Assembly: GCA_941918925.1 (NCBI GenBank)
Contig: OW799233.1
Span: forward strand, 144,338,223 to 144,402,222
Length of the DNA stretch: 64,000 nucleotides
Reading direction: 5' to 3'
Source of the DNA: Phyto melanocephala
Lineage: Eukaryota; Arthropoda; Insecta; Diptera; Rhinophoridae
Below, piece after piece: positions 34,652 through 46,589 of this stretch. Below the pieces are notes generated by a model. It made no database searches, was not told the DNA's origin, and worked only from the letters and a program-made list of their open reading frames with translations. The position numbers were made by a program, and so were the translations under genes. How positions within the stretch are numbered: the stretch's first letter is position 1; every line of letters begins with the position of its first letter.

Positions 34652-35291
34652 GTGTAGTATTCAAGATCTAGTACGAATAGAAATGACGTTTTTTCTTAAC
34701 CCAGTGGTATAATGTGGTAATAAATTCTATTTATACATATGATAATGATCAGTAAGTTTGTGCGTGCTGTTGCTAACATAAATATTTCATGTATATAGTT
34801 AAAGTGTCTGCCATCTAATGTTTTTTTTTCAACTAATGCTTATTTCGTGAATGGTAACACTTAGCTCATGTCTGATTTGGCAGATAATTAGTTTTATCCT
34901 TCCGCTGAACGAATATGGTTGTGTATACGTTTGAACAACGCTGGGAAATATTGCGACATTACTTTGGCCGATTTTTCCAAAAAAAAAAATCATCTTTTCA
35001 GATGAAACTCTTTTAGATCTTGGCGGGTATGTAAACAAGCAAAATTGTAGCATTTGGGGAACAGAAAACCCGCACGCATACATTGAAAAGCCGATACACC
35101 CAAAACAATTCACTGTTTGGTGCGGATTTTGGTCCAGAGGCATAATTGGTCCATTTTCTTCGAAAATGCGCAAGGAGTGGCCGTAGTCAATGGCGATCGT
35201 TATCGGGATATTGGCAATATTTGGTTTCAACAGGAGGGCGCTACGTGCCACATAGCCGAAGCTACACTTTTTTTATACCATTTAAAAAAAA

Positions 35292-36665
35292 ACAAGTAAG
35301 AGCACTATATTCGGCTGTGCCGAATCCTTTATACCCACCACCAATTTTGTGTACATTTAAAGCACAATATTTATTATTTTGTTAATCATTATGTAATAAT
35401 CTCTTTATAATAAAATATGTATCACTTTCTTTGTAGAGGGTGGTTAAAATTTAAGGGCCTATGTTGAAGGTAAACTACACCTAGTCTTAAAATTTGTTTT
35501 CTGCATTTCACTTGACATTTCTCAATCTCAAACTTACTCAATTTAAACAGTGGAAAGATACGCAAATGAGCAACGCTTTAAAGTTATTCAGGTTTTTTAT
35601 AAAAATGGGCGTTCAAATCAAAATGCATTTTGTGCACTTCATAATTCTTTTGATCAACATAATCGTTCAAATTCGCCCACAATCGGGAGAATTGTAAAAA
35701 ATATTTAAATTTCTGCAAAACAGGTCTGTATAAAATGTTAGAAAATCTCTGAATGCCTTCTTAGTTCGTTGAATAGGAACCATTGCTGGTTTTTGCGATA
35801 GTGTGGCAAAAGAGCAGTCAACCTCGACTCAATATCATGCTCAACAATTGAGCATCAACATTGTCATTGAAAATTTGGACCATCAGATAGAGGAGTGGCG
35901 CCAAGGATAGGGGGGGGGGGCATTTGGCCGATATTTTGTTAAATACATAATTAAACCATACAAATATTATAATTACAAAAAGAAATGATAATAATTTCTT
36001 AAATAATTTGTGTTTTATTTAAATCCAACATCGGTCCTTAAAATTTAACCACCCTTTATAACTTCGATATGCTACTAAAAAGCTATTGTAAATGTAGTCT
36101 TTTAGTAAAAGTGGGCGTTAAAGTAGGCGTGTCAATCAAGTTTCTGCTAATAAATACAACTAAGATATTTCAATAAAGTCCTTTATTTTCCCAAAAATTT
36201 GTCAATAGAGAAATTACATGAATTTAAGATAAACCGTTATAGATATATATACCGTTATACAACAATAACATTGATTAGAAGGACATACGTTGCAAATTTG
36301 ATCATCATACCTCTAACTTTGGCGGTTCTATGAGCTTTTAAATTTCATTAACGGTAGATAACGTGAAAAGTGGGCGTTATAGTAGGCGTGGCAAAGTTGT
36401 TTTTGCGAATGAGTACAACTTAGGTGTTTCAATATAGCCCTTTATTATTCCAAAATCTTTATTTATAGAGAAATTATATGCACTTTAGGTAAAACGTTAT
36501 ATAGGAGGTGGGCGTTAAAGTGGGCGTGGCACATTGATTTTCCGTTACAAAAAAGATTCAGAATATATATACTTTATGGGGTCTAAAATGGATATTTCGA
36601 TGTGTTACAAACGGAATGACAAAATAAATATACCCCCACCATTTTTTTGGTGGCGGGTATAAAAA
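35292..36665 (-). mobile_element. Family A element, copy 6, inserted in a mariner MITE
   Basis: Both terminal hairpins are present. The element is shortened: after one or two repeat units it jumps at about 36552 straight to the 5' terminal block, so the GTCCGTCT tract is lost. It contains its own nested MITE at 35436-36056. Confidence 0.85.
35436..36056 (+). mobile_element. Mariner-derived MITE nested in family A copy 6
   Basis: It has the same TIRs and a TA on both sides (35434-35435, 36057-36058). The frame at 35494-35697 is the mariner N-terminal relic. It carries an 11-base G run at 35910-35920. Confidence 0.85.
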
Positions 36666-36685
36666 CTGTTATTTGGCGGACCATT

Positions 36686-38437
36686 TATTTGAGGTTTTTT
36701 TAAGAATATAATTAAAGTTTATAAATAAAACTTTATTAAAAATATTTTTCAATCAGCTTGTACAATTTCCAAAACTTTACTATGGTAAGGTACTTTAAAA
36801 TTTTTTTTTATTTATGTGTCTTACAAGAAGGATTTTTAAAATATATGTCTGTTTATTACATAAATATCTCTGACATTTCTATAAGGGTGCAAGTAACGCA
36901 ATTGTCTCTTGAGTGTAAATTAACATATCAGACATTCTTACGAGTCTGTATTTTATGTTTTTTGATAATCATGAATGACTTTTGTTTGTTCACATTTGGC
37001 AAATTTTTGGTGGAATAGACGCAACCACTATAATGTTCTAATTTTTGTTTTCTCAACTAAAGGTTTATTTAGTTAGAAATGTTCCTAATTTAAGAAAAAT
37101 TGCAATATAAATTAATTGTTACATATTTTGATTTAGTCTTGTGTTAGGAAAATCATATAAGATAAAATAAATATATCCTCCAAAAATAAAGGTTTCTCTT
37201 ATTTGGGCAAATATTTACCAAATATGAACTTATTCTTACGCAATTTACTTTTTTATTGTTTTGGAAATCCTCATTGACTACAGTCTGTTACGGATGCATT
37301 TGTTATGCTTACAGAAGATGCTACTCAGATTATAATACTACAGTAATCAATGGATAATAGAAAACTTATTATAAGAAAATCGTGATACAAATTATTTTCA
37401 ATCGTGAAAGTTAATAGACTTATATGAAAAATATTTTGTATCTGAAGCAAATCGTTTATGAAAAAGTGCAACATATCTTAAAGTTTCTTATATCGGTTAT
37501 CTACTGTGAGTATAAATAAAAATGTGTATAATTTTTTTTACCAACTTTACATAAGTTGACATTTATACGTAAAAAAATAAAAATACAAAAAAGGAATAGG
37601 TTGCAAAAGCATCTTAAACTGTTTGTAGGCAATAAAAGTGTAAAATAAATACCAGCTAAAATAAAATTGTTAAAACGAAGCTGTCTGAAAAATAAACTAC
37701 ATTAAATTGCGTTACAAATTAATAACAAAACAAATATAAAAATGTCGAGCATCAATGAGTGAAAAGAGTTGTATTGTTAAGACATACATACATGTATTAA
37801 TATAATGTTTGTCTGTATGATGTATGTACTTACATGTGTTTAAGCATAACCAAGAGAATGTATAAATGAGTTGCAGAAAAAAAGTAAAATTAAACTGTTA
37901 AGTGTGTATATTTTTTGTTACGAAAAAGTCTATGTGCCACTGTATGTTGCATGTGCGTATGTGATTAATAGGTTTTATGTCTAGACACCTTGCAATAGAG
38001 TTGCCTGAAAATTAATGGTGGTAATGACATATGAATAACAGGCATCCACAATAAAAACTAACGACGAACCTGATTTTGCTTTCTGTTTTTTTTCTCTTTG
38101 TATTTTGTATTATTACATCACAATTTAAACAATAGTTGAAGAATTAATTATGGTTTTATCTGACACTATAATTAAGGCGAGTTAATATGAATTTAACACA
38201 CAGAGAAAATAGTATCAATCATGTAGTTTAGTTGCGATAGTAGAATTATATGGTTGTATTTAGAGAATTTAATTTTAGAGTATCAATGTATGGTCAGCAA
38301 TGCAATATAAAGTTTAAAACTACAAAATATAATTTCGATTGCAATAACTAAACTATTCGATTGGTAATAAATTTCATATTTTTTCTGGATGCAGGTATAA
38401 GTAGATGACATATAAATTTTATTATATAATTTAAATT
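36686..38437. other. AT-rich DNA, nothing recognised
   Basis: The 86-residue frame at 36758-37018 shows no domain or family pattern. Confidence 0.4.
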
Positions 38438-39400
38438 AAGTAAAAATGCTATAATCGGCCGCGTCGAATCTGATAGTACCCTGCAACAAGATTTCAGACT
38501 TAATGTTACATTATTAATTCCAATGTCATCTTTCAATTAAAATTTTTATATGGTTAGCTGTATTCTAATAGACAATATTAATGTTGTCAATACTGATTGG
38601 TTTGGGAAAAAAAATTTATCCTCAATTTCGATGGGGGTTCTATCTTGATTTTAAATTTTTTTATAGTTACCTGTATTCAACTGGTCAAGCCCATCAAATT
38701 GATTGATTGAATGCAATTGCGGGTTAAAGGGGACATAGCCGTAATTGGATTTTAATTTTTTAAAAGTTTACTGTAATTTACTGGTCAAGCACTAAAATTA
38801 GACACCAATATTGTGTGAATTTAAGATAACAAAGCGGTGGTTACTATATTTTTATTCATATATCCGTTTTTTGTTTGTTTCGGACGCCATCTTGGATTTT
38901 ATTTTTTTCATAGTTGGCTGATACAAATATTGAGGGGGTTGATAAAGACAAAACCGTAATTAATGTGTTTGACCCATATATCTGCCATTTTATTTTTAAC
39001 GCCATCTTGGATTTTAACTGAAGTGTGTAGATTTTTAATTACTAAGTTTGACCCATATATACATTTTATTTACTTCATTTTGTAGTTGCGGCCATCATGG
39101 ATTTTAAATTTTTTCTAGTGTATTTTATTCTGTTGGTCAAGCCCTTTCTTTATTGTACTTAGTACTTGTCTACAAGAGGAACAAGTCGATATTTGTTTGT
39201 AAATTTTGGGAACCGATTTTTAACCGATTTGTCAGTTTTTTATATTTCGTCCTTAGAGTGTTTAAAAATTAACTAGAAGGTTCAGTAACTTTATATTTTT
39301 AAAACAATATTTATGCCTATAACTTTGACCATTAGCGACCGATTTCTCCAGATTTTTCTTTAAATATGCCCAGATAAGTTATCCTAGGTTTGAGAAATGT
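38438..39400 (-). mobile_element. Family B element, diverged
   Basis: It begins with a worn terminal hairpin (ATCGGCCGCGTCGAAT) followed by CTGATAGTACCCTGCA, the inverse of the family B 3' end. It continues with repeated GCCATCTTGGATTTTA and CTGGTCAAGC motifs, the inverse of TAAAATCCAAGATGGC and GCTTGACCAG elsewhere. The 5' end is not clear. Confidence 0.68.
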
Positions 39401-41319
39401 TGAGTTTAATGTAAAAATTTAAGAAAAACATAGTCAGTGCTGTTTATTTGCTCATATCTTTGCATCATATGGGACGATTGTGCTGGATTTCAAAAGCAAT
39501 TTATATCAGGATATTTTCAAAATATTGATGGTACACACAGATATGTGCAACAAATGGGGCTTCAAAAATTTAATTTTAACCTGGCCGTACACTTTAAAAC
39601 GATATACATATACTCTCTGCTATATATGATATATATACCCTGGGCAACACAGGTAAATGGTATAAAAAATAAGGACCTTGTAAAATTGTAAAATCCTATT
39701 TATGTTTTTTAGAACTAAATATTAAAAAAAAAATTACTAAATTTAAAATTAAATCATATCACGTCTAATTTAAGCATACAAATATGCTTGTACATACATA
39801 TGTATGTATGTGTTAAGGAAACCTGCTAAATTTAATATAAGCAAACATTGTGATATTAATTTACTTCTATGAATTAATCATAAAGATGTTGTCGTTATTC
39901 CATAGCTTTGCTACACATAACATATTCAATTGTTGATGTTCTTAGAACACCTCTGATGTCATGGTGTGACTTTAAATTCTTGTCATTGTCAGCAATGCGT
40001 CAAATATAATCTAAGAACACTGTGATATAGTTAAAATTTACCTTAAATGCGTTCATGATGTGAATATTTGTAAGAGTCGCTAATAAACACACAAAAAGTT
40101 GGCACATAAATACATTTGAACACATACTCCTTTAAATATGCCTATGGCTTTCGATTCATATTAAACAATACAATACGAAACTGCCATTGATGTATTTAGT
40201 AAAATATCTATTATACTCTATGAGAGTGTGTATGAAATATGAAAACAAAAAAGTTTCATACAAAATAACTAAGGAATAATCTGTTGCTCTTAAGACAATA
40301 TTGAATAATATATTTTCTGTTTAAATTCATTCTTTAATTCATTGTATGAAGTATTTTACTTTTTTAGTATAAAAAAAAACTGAAAATACGTTGTCTTCCA
40401 TGGTAAGCTGAGTTTATTACATTTTGGAATCATCTGCAATTTTATATGGCAATTAAACGCCATTAAAAGTTTACTCGGACATTCGAGTTCACTCTGCTTT
40501 TGGTATAGAGATTTCAATAAGAATTTTAAGTTTTGATCACGTTCTAATACCGTGGTTTTACCCCAGCATTCTTTAATTGATATATTTATCGATGGCTGTT
40601 ATCTACTAAACTCAGATCTTTTAATGGAGTACTTTGATCAAGTGAAGGATATCTATTCATATTTCTACCGAAAATGGTCAGAGGCATATTAATTTTGACA
40701 TTCGATTTAGAGTACATTGAAATATTAAGATTATTATTATTAAGATTATTATTAAGATCTCACAAATTACGTACTTTCCGAACAAGGATACCATTTTAAT
40801 ACAATATCACTAAGGTATAATAAATGAATAAAATTGGTTAATTATAAAGAAAGTGATGCAAATGAGTCTAAATATAATTTAATATAATGTTAAAATATCG
40901 TTTTGGCATCGAACGAAATTTTAAAGCAGGAAAACGCAATCGTGTAAGAAATAAAATTTCACAAGCGTATTTCTTCGGTTAAATACTTATCTAATAATTT
41001 TTCAAAACCAATTAATTTTGTGAAAACTGTTTTAGAATAAAATTTCGCACCGTTGAGTGTTGTTTTTGGTGTATTTGTCATTTAAAATCTCAGAAGCCCG
41101 TTAAAAAAATATATGCTATATTGAATTTGCGAGAATCTTTTTTTTTTTGGTCAAAGTCTTTCAAATCCAAAAAATGAAGGTAACACGCCTATTTCATGGC
41201 CCGTACAGAACTTTTTGCGTAATTCATATATTTCTGTGTTGATAAGTATCTTATATATCTTAAGTACAACTTCCCATATTCCTATATGGGTGGTCCATTT
41301 ATATACACAAAATATTTTT
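39401..41319. other. AT-rich DNA, nothing recognised
   Basis: No gene or element could be named. Confidence 0.4.
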
Positions 41320-42050
41320 TTACCCTTCACCTGCAGTGGCATAGGTGTATATATGCATGCTTTTCATTTCGTTTATAATTTCTTCAATATTCTTTTCTGA
41401 CCCACTGAAGTTTATATATTCTGAGCGCTTATGATTACGGACATTAATTTCGTAATAACCGTATCTCCGAAAAAAAATGGTTTAAAACTTTCTGAGATAT
41501 AGGCACAAAAATACTTGTTATTATTATAATACAAAACTACTACTTAAGATTTTTTCTTCACTTTTTCAGCTTCTGGACATCAAAGAGAAGCGATATGGGC
41601 ATCAAAAGAAGGGATTGTAAAAAAAATTAAAAACTAAGAAGGCATTCTGCGCATAATTATTATATAATTATTGTCATTTCTTTTTATTATGATAATATTA
41701 AAAAAAAACTTGACGTTTAGGTGTGGTTCACATTCAACCCTTAAAATTTAACCACCCTTTATTAGAGTCGAATCTAGTTACTAAAAATATGCCTACTTCA
41801 ACCCCCATAATATTGGTACCAATTGAAAGGGCTTGACCAGTAGAATACATGAAACTAAAGAAAACGTAAACTGCAAGATGGTGCCCTAATCAAAAATGTG
41901 GATAGTTTTTTTTCAGATCTTTATCAATATGGGTACCAAGTGAAAATATCGTCGGCATTAATAGAGAAAAATTCTGAATAACATTAAGTCTAAGTTAAAG
42001 GTATTACCAAATTCGGAACGTCCGGGTATAGCATTCATATTTAGTTATAT
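41320..42050 (+). mobile_element. Family B element with MITE remnant
   Basis: It starts TTTACCCTTCACCTGCAGTGG, as family B does, and ends near a worn hairpin (ATTCGGAACGTCCGGGTATAG). Motifs GGGCTTGACCAGTAGAATAC and GCAAGATGGTGCC fall in the usual order. At 41636-41765 it holds AAGAAGGCATTC and, later, TAACCACCCTTTA, the remains of the family A MITE. Confidence 0.68.
41636..41765 (-). mobile_element. Internally deleted mariner MITE remnant
   Basis: It preserves ACTAAGAAGGCATTC, TTTTATTATGATAATAT, GGTGTGGTTCACATTCAAC and CCTTAAAATTTAACCACC from the family A MITE, compressed to about 130 bp. Confidence 0.65.
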
Positions 42051-42130
42051 TCTAAAGGTTCAAAATTATTATGGAAATCTAAGCTCTATACTAAACTTGA
42101 AAATAATGAGCGTTTTATATGTATGACATG

Positions 42131-42346
42131 GGTGCCCCGATGGACTTGTCAATAGTGTGCAGGTCTGCTGGTTTGAGGGTTGCGGGTTCGATTCCCGCCA
42201 GAGACTCTGGTCTGCTTTTCTTTCTATTTTATTATCTTTCTATTCTATCTATTCTATTCATACATGCCAATTGGGCATAAGTGTATACCTCTCGTGGGTT
42301 TGGGCTTTTCGTGCCCCTCCTTTTCAACTTAACCTAACCTAACCTA
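42131..42346 (+). mobile_element. tRNA-derived SINE with perfect target duplications
   Basis: The head contains a perfect T-arm (GCGGG, TTCGATT, CCCGC) at about 42180-42196, that is, a pol III B box. The body runs through CATGCCAATTGGGCATAAGT and GGGTTTGGGCTTTTCGTGC. The tail is CCTAACCTAACCTAA. The 14-bp sequence ATATGTATGACATG flanks it exactly on both sides (42117-42130, 42347-42360). Perfect duplications imply a young insertion. A 3' fragment of the same SINE is at 50284-50347. The 61-residue frame here is not a gene. Confidence 0.9.
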
Positions 42347-42360
42347 ATATGTATGACATG

Positions 42361-44654
42361 CCCAATTAATAAAATTAGACTTGTATGTTTGTGTCAGAAT
42401 TAAAAAAAAAAAAATTTAATTCCATTTTTTTAAAGTTGGAAGTGAAGCGCCTACATAATTTTAATATTTTCCATAAACCGAATATTTAAATTGTGAAAGC
42501 GAATTAAGTATTCACAATATTTATATATTTTTTTTAGCGAAATTGTTTAAAATTTTACTTTATTTAAGGAATATTTGACAGATTTCGTACAGAAATATGT
42601 CAAATAAGCCTTCAGTAAACCTAAAACTTTTTATGAATACCGCAGTTAACATTCTTTGAAAATAATTATGGCTTGAAAAAGTACGGTGTCTTTTTCAACG
42701 CCGTCCAAAACTTGTTGCTCTCTCGATAACGATAGAAAGTAATGGACAGAAAAAATTGTATGTTATTTATTAAAATCAGAGCTCTCTTGATAAGTAAAAC
42801 TAATTTCAACTTTCCTGTGTTGCTACTGTAAGTACCCCGCAAAAATTTATTTAGTACAAATATCTCCACAGATAAAACTTATGCCTTGAAAAAAGTTGTT
42901 ATGATAAGAAGTAATATTTTTAGTTTTTCATTAAAAAATAAAAAAATAAAAATAACGCAAAAAACTAAGTTGTTGTTCCTCATAGACAAAACCATTAAAT
43001 AAATTAAATTTAAATTTGAAAAAGAAATCTTAATACGATAACTTTAATAAATTAAAATTTAATAATAAATATATATGTGGACTTTGAACATAATATCTTA
43101 ACTCGAGATAAACATTTTTTCATGTTTCCTAATCATAGACTTTTAGATGCTAATCGGCATGGCTTGTAATGTAGTACTTTAAAAGCTATTACATCAAAAA
43201 TAATACAATTCTTGCATTATCTGTTTTAGGATGAAAATTTGAAATAAGTTGTTTTATCAGAAATCACATAATATATACACAGCTTTACACTATATATTTA
43301 TTTCGGGTGATTTAAAAAGACATAAAAAGACATTATTTCAGCGCAATTTTGATAAAAATAAAAATTCACAAAAAATTATTACAGGTCCGAATACTCATTT
43401 TAAGCGAGAGTAATTAAAACTGTATCATCATAATGTTACTTCTTTTGTAATAAAGCCAGTAAAACTGTAATTTAAGGTATTGGTGTTAAGATGTAAATTT
43501 TGTGTAATGTATTGAAATCACTGAAAAAAGCAATTTCGTAAAAGTAGGAGTTAGGGCCTTTCTACCTGTTACCATCGATATGTAGTTACTAATAAACAAG
43601 AACAATAGTTTATTGTGTCATGCGTTTCATTTTCTTTGTTTTTGCGACCATTTACATATTTGTGTTTGGAGTGCATGGAACATGAATCAAACACTGCTTG
43701 ATACTAGTTTGATTTTTGACCCATACACGTGCAAACATGAAATTGTGCATTCAATTGTTTTTACATAATTAGTGCGTGCAAGCATTAGTTGAAAATATGA
43801 AGTCAGTAAAGGATAAATGAACATATATTTATATAGCCATATGCTTTGAAATTAAACTTTGACTTTCAAGTAGAGTTAAAATTCCTGAATAAGTTTTTTC
43901 AGATATTATTAATTATTTATGAATGTTTGAAGTTGATCAAAAATAAAATAAAGCTTCACAAAATGCAGATTATGTATTGATTATGGGAAATTATTTTTCT
44001 TTATTTCTTTTAGTTTTACATAAGGAAATTAGTCTTCAATATATTCCCCTTTAATTCAATCAAAAATATTAGTCATTCTCTTAAATAATGTATGCAAAAC
44101 CAAATTATAATAATAACTCACTTATAGTACGTATATTTTATGCAAAAACAAATATTATAAATAATAAGCTTAGCTAATATTATATGTATTTAAATATATT
44201 TATAAATTTAATTTGAAGTACTAACATACGTTTTACCAAAAAAAGAATCTATCCATCGCATCACCATGAAGTTGTTATGTTCAGTTTTATATTTTTAAAG
44301 TTTTTTGTGTTCTATTTCACATACATACATGTCAAATTGAATGGAAATGGCGTAGCTGTTGCTTTATCGTTGCGCCTTTAGAATATTAAATATTTTTCAA
44401 TTGTAACAATAGAAAAAATTTCAACGAAGGCAACAACAAAAATTTTAGCCAACTAACATTGAAGACTTGATGTGCACATATGATCATACAATTTAATATA
44501 AAAAGTGTAGGAAAATGCTTAGAAATAAAATATTTCCATAAATACACACAATACATCATACATAGTAGGTATAATGATAACAATACTTATATATTTATCT
44601 ATTTATCTATTTGTTTATGTGCTCTTATAAAAAATTTAAAAGCATTTATGCTTT
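42361..44654. other. AT-rich DNA, little recognised
   Basis: The only item noted is GAGTTAGGGCCTTTCTACC at 43548, repeated at 59367 (see findings). Confidence 0.35.
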
Positions 44655-45110
44655 CGTTTAGGTTAGGTAGAAGAGGAAGCTATTGTTCAGCTTACTTGGG
44701 TTTATATTGTTATGTTATTGTAATACCTGTAAGAGATTAAGCAAAAAGAGAAAAAAATAGATTACTTATGCTGGGAAAGAATGAAAAACAAGTTGGAAAA
44801 AAGAAAAGTAGTTGTCTGGTTCGTTAGCTGCTTCGAGGAAAGTTGTCTTAGATGGTTTATGTTTCCAAATTTTGAACTCATCCAGGAAACCTTCCAGACT
44901 GCCTTGTAGTGGCAGAAAATTCACCAAGAATTAGCGTTGCCATCTCCTCCAGGCTATGCATTCCGCTAGTCCAGAAAATGGTCCTTCGATTGCTCTTCAG
45001 CGCTGCACAATGGCATAGGAGGTGACGTATAGACCCTTCTTTTTCTCTTTGTCAAGACAACTGCAGATATCTTTATAGGAAAGACCCCTTATCCTGGCAT
45101 GATTGTCAGA
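44655..45110 (-). mobile_element. 5'-truncated non-LTR retrotransposon (LINE), 3' end
   Basis: The minus strand reads DICSCLDKEK, then, one frameshift later, IRHLLCHCAALKSNRRT and HSLEEMATL, ending at a stop after GRFPG. The C.C..H...C.C pattern followed by an AL..R segment is typical of the C-terminal cysteine/histidine motif of LINE ORF2 proteins. After about 200 bp of 3' UTR it ends in CTACCTAACCTAAAC. The reverse transcriptase domain is missing. Confidence 0.7.
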
Positions 45111-45419
45111 AATCATTCAAATATTTCTATATATTATATATATATTTTAAATTTTTCTATATTAATAAAAAAAACTTTATAACAGATTATCTACGTTGAA
45201 TTCAAACAGTAATTATATTATTTTAAAATAAGGAGGTGCCCCGCCCTCACAATGTTAATATTATTTTTAACAACCTCCATCTGCCAATTCATGCTCTTCA
45301 GTACCGGTAAAAATACAACATTGTAGTTAAAAAAAGTCAGCAGGACCACTTTTAGTTTAGAAATACTTAAGGTTTCATTTAGTTCTAGAATTTTAAAAAA
45401 TAAGTTAATAGCAAATCGA

Positions 45420-45577
45420 TGTTATACAAAGAAAGTGATATATATTTTAGTATAAGGAGATTATTCAATAGTGATAAATTTTAGTAAAAAAATAATAAAT
45501 TTTGTGCTATGAAAGTACATGAAATTGGTGGTGGGTATCAAAAATTCGCCATAGGCGAATATAGTGCTCTTACTTTT
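45420..45577 (+). mobile_element. Family A 3' fragment with empty MITE site
   Basis: It starts at GTTATACAAAGAAAGTGATA, crossing the MITE target with a single TA, and ends GGTGGTGGGTAT, ATTCGCCATAGGCGAAT, ATAGTGCTCTTACTT. It abuts the 5' end of a family B copy directly. Confidence 0.8.
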
Positions 45578-45578
45578 T

Positions 45579-46589
45579 TATACCCTTCACCTGTGGTGCC
45601 CAAGGGTATGTAAAGCTTTGTCATTCCGTTTGTAATTTCTACAATTTTCATTTCCGGCCCCACAAAGTGTATATTTTCTGAAAGCTTTTGAATATAGAAG
45701 TCAATAAAACCCTGAAATTTTGTCCGTCTGACGTCTGTCCGTGTGTTGGTTGAAATCAACTTTTAAAAGCAACCATATGTTTCTTAGATCTGTGTATCAT
45801 ATCAATCTCTTGGAAATATCCGAGCATTGATCGCTATTGAAATTCACCACAATCGCCCCATAACTTTCAGAGATATAAGCAAATAAACACGACTGCCTCT
45901 GTTTTTTTCATATTTTTACCACCAGAATTAAAATTTTTCAACCAAAGATTAATTAGTAGATACCTTTGCAACTATTTTTAGATATAATGTGCCTCTAGAG
46001 ATATTCGCGGGCTCTAATCGGTAGAGTTATAGTCAATTTTTTTTTAATATATATTCCAACAATTTTTAAACGAAAATCAATTTTTTCAGCTTCTAGACAA
46101 CCGAGAGAGTCAATATTGGTATAATCTGAAAGGACTTTACTAGCGCAATATAAGTAGTATACAAAAATTAAAATTCATGTTGGCCGCCACTAAAAAGTGG
46201 TGAACAGTACATTTATGTATGGGTCAAATCGGGTATTTTAAAATGTAACTTCTTGAACACCCTCAATATTGGTATAAAATAAAAGGGCTAGGCCAGTAGA
46301 ATACAGTAAATTATGGAAAAATGTAAAATCCAAGATGGCGTCTAAAACAAAATGGCGGATCAAACTTGTTTAACCCCATCAATATGAGTATCAAATTAAA
46401 GGTCTTGACTAATAGAATACTGTTAACTAAGTAAAAATTCAAAATCAAGGATGGCGTCGGAAATAATAAGGAAAAATGGCATATAACATGAAATATAGGT
46501 TAAGCTACGATGTGGGATTATACCCATGTACATGATGGTGAAGGGTATTATCAGATTCGGTATGGCCGAATATAGCACTCTTACTTGTT
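45579..46589 (+). mobile_element. Family B element, full length
   Basis: The 5' end TATACCCTTCACC and 3' end GATTCGGTATGGCCGAAT plus CACTCTTACTTGTT parallel family A's ends. CATTCCGTTTGTAATTTCT and CCCCACAAAGTGTATAT, then GTCCGTCTGACGTCTGTCCG, mirror family A's 5' block. The remainder differs and has no 288-bp units. It is non-coding and 1011 bp long. It is the reference copy for the fragments named family B here. Confidence 0.82.

Larger units (their letters stand above)
34802..36685 (+). mobile_element. Mariner-derived MITE (type 2), split by family A copy 6
   Basis: The left end AAGTGTCTGCCATCTAATG and right end (inverted AATGGTCCGCCAAATAAC) are flanked by TA. The coding relic, 34970-35290, keeps more than the copy at 22849: KIIFSDETLLDLGGYVNKQN, GTENPHAYIEK, VWCGFWSRGIIG, VVNGDRYRDIGNIWFQQ and GATCHIAEATL across shifting frames, with EG in place of the usual catalytic DG. 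The match to 22849-23331 breaks at 35291 and resumes at 36666, which is exactly the span of family A copy 6. Confidence 0.83.

Noticed and set aside
42131..42210. tRNA gene
   Set aside because: Only the T-arm folds well and it is followed by a SINE body and tail with target duplications, so it is the SINE head.
42157..42342. 61-residue frame
   Set aside because: It lies wholly inside the SINE and reads its tail.
45538..45759. 73-residue minus-strand frame
   Set aside because: It spans the junction of family A and B ends and is made of their non-coding terminal sequences.
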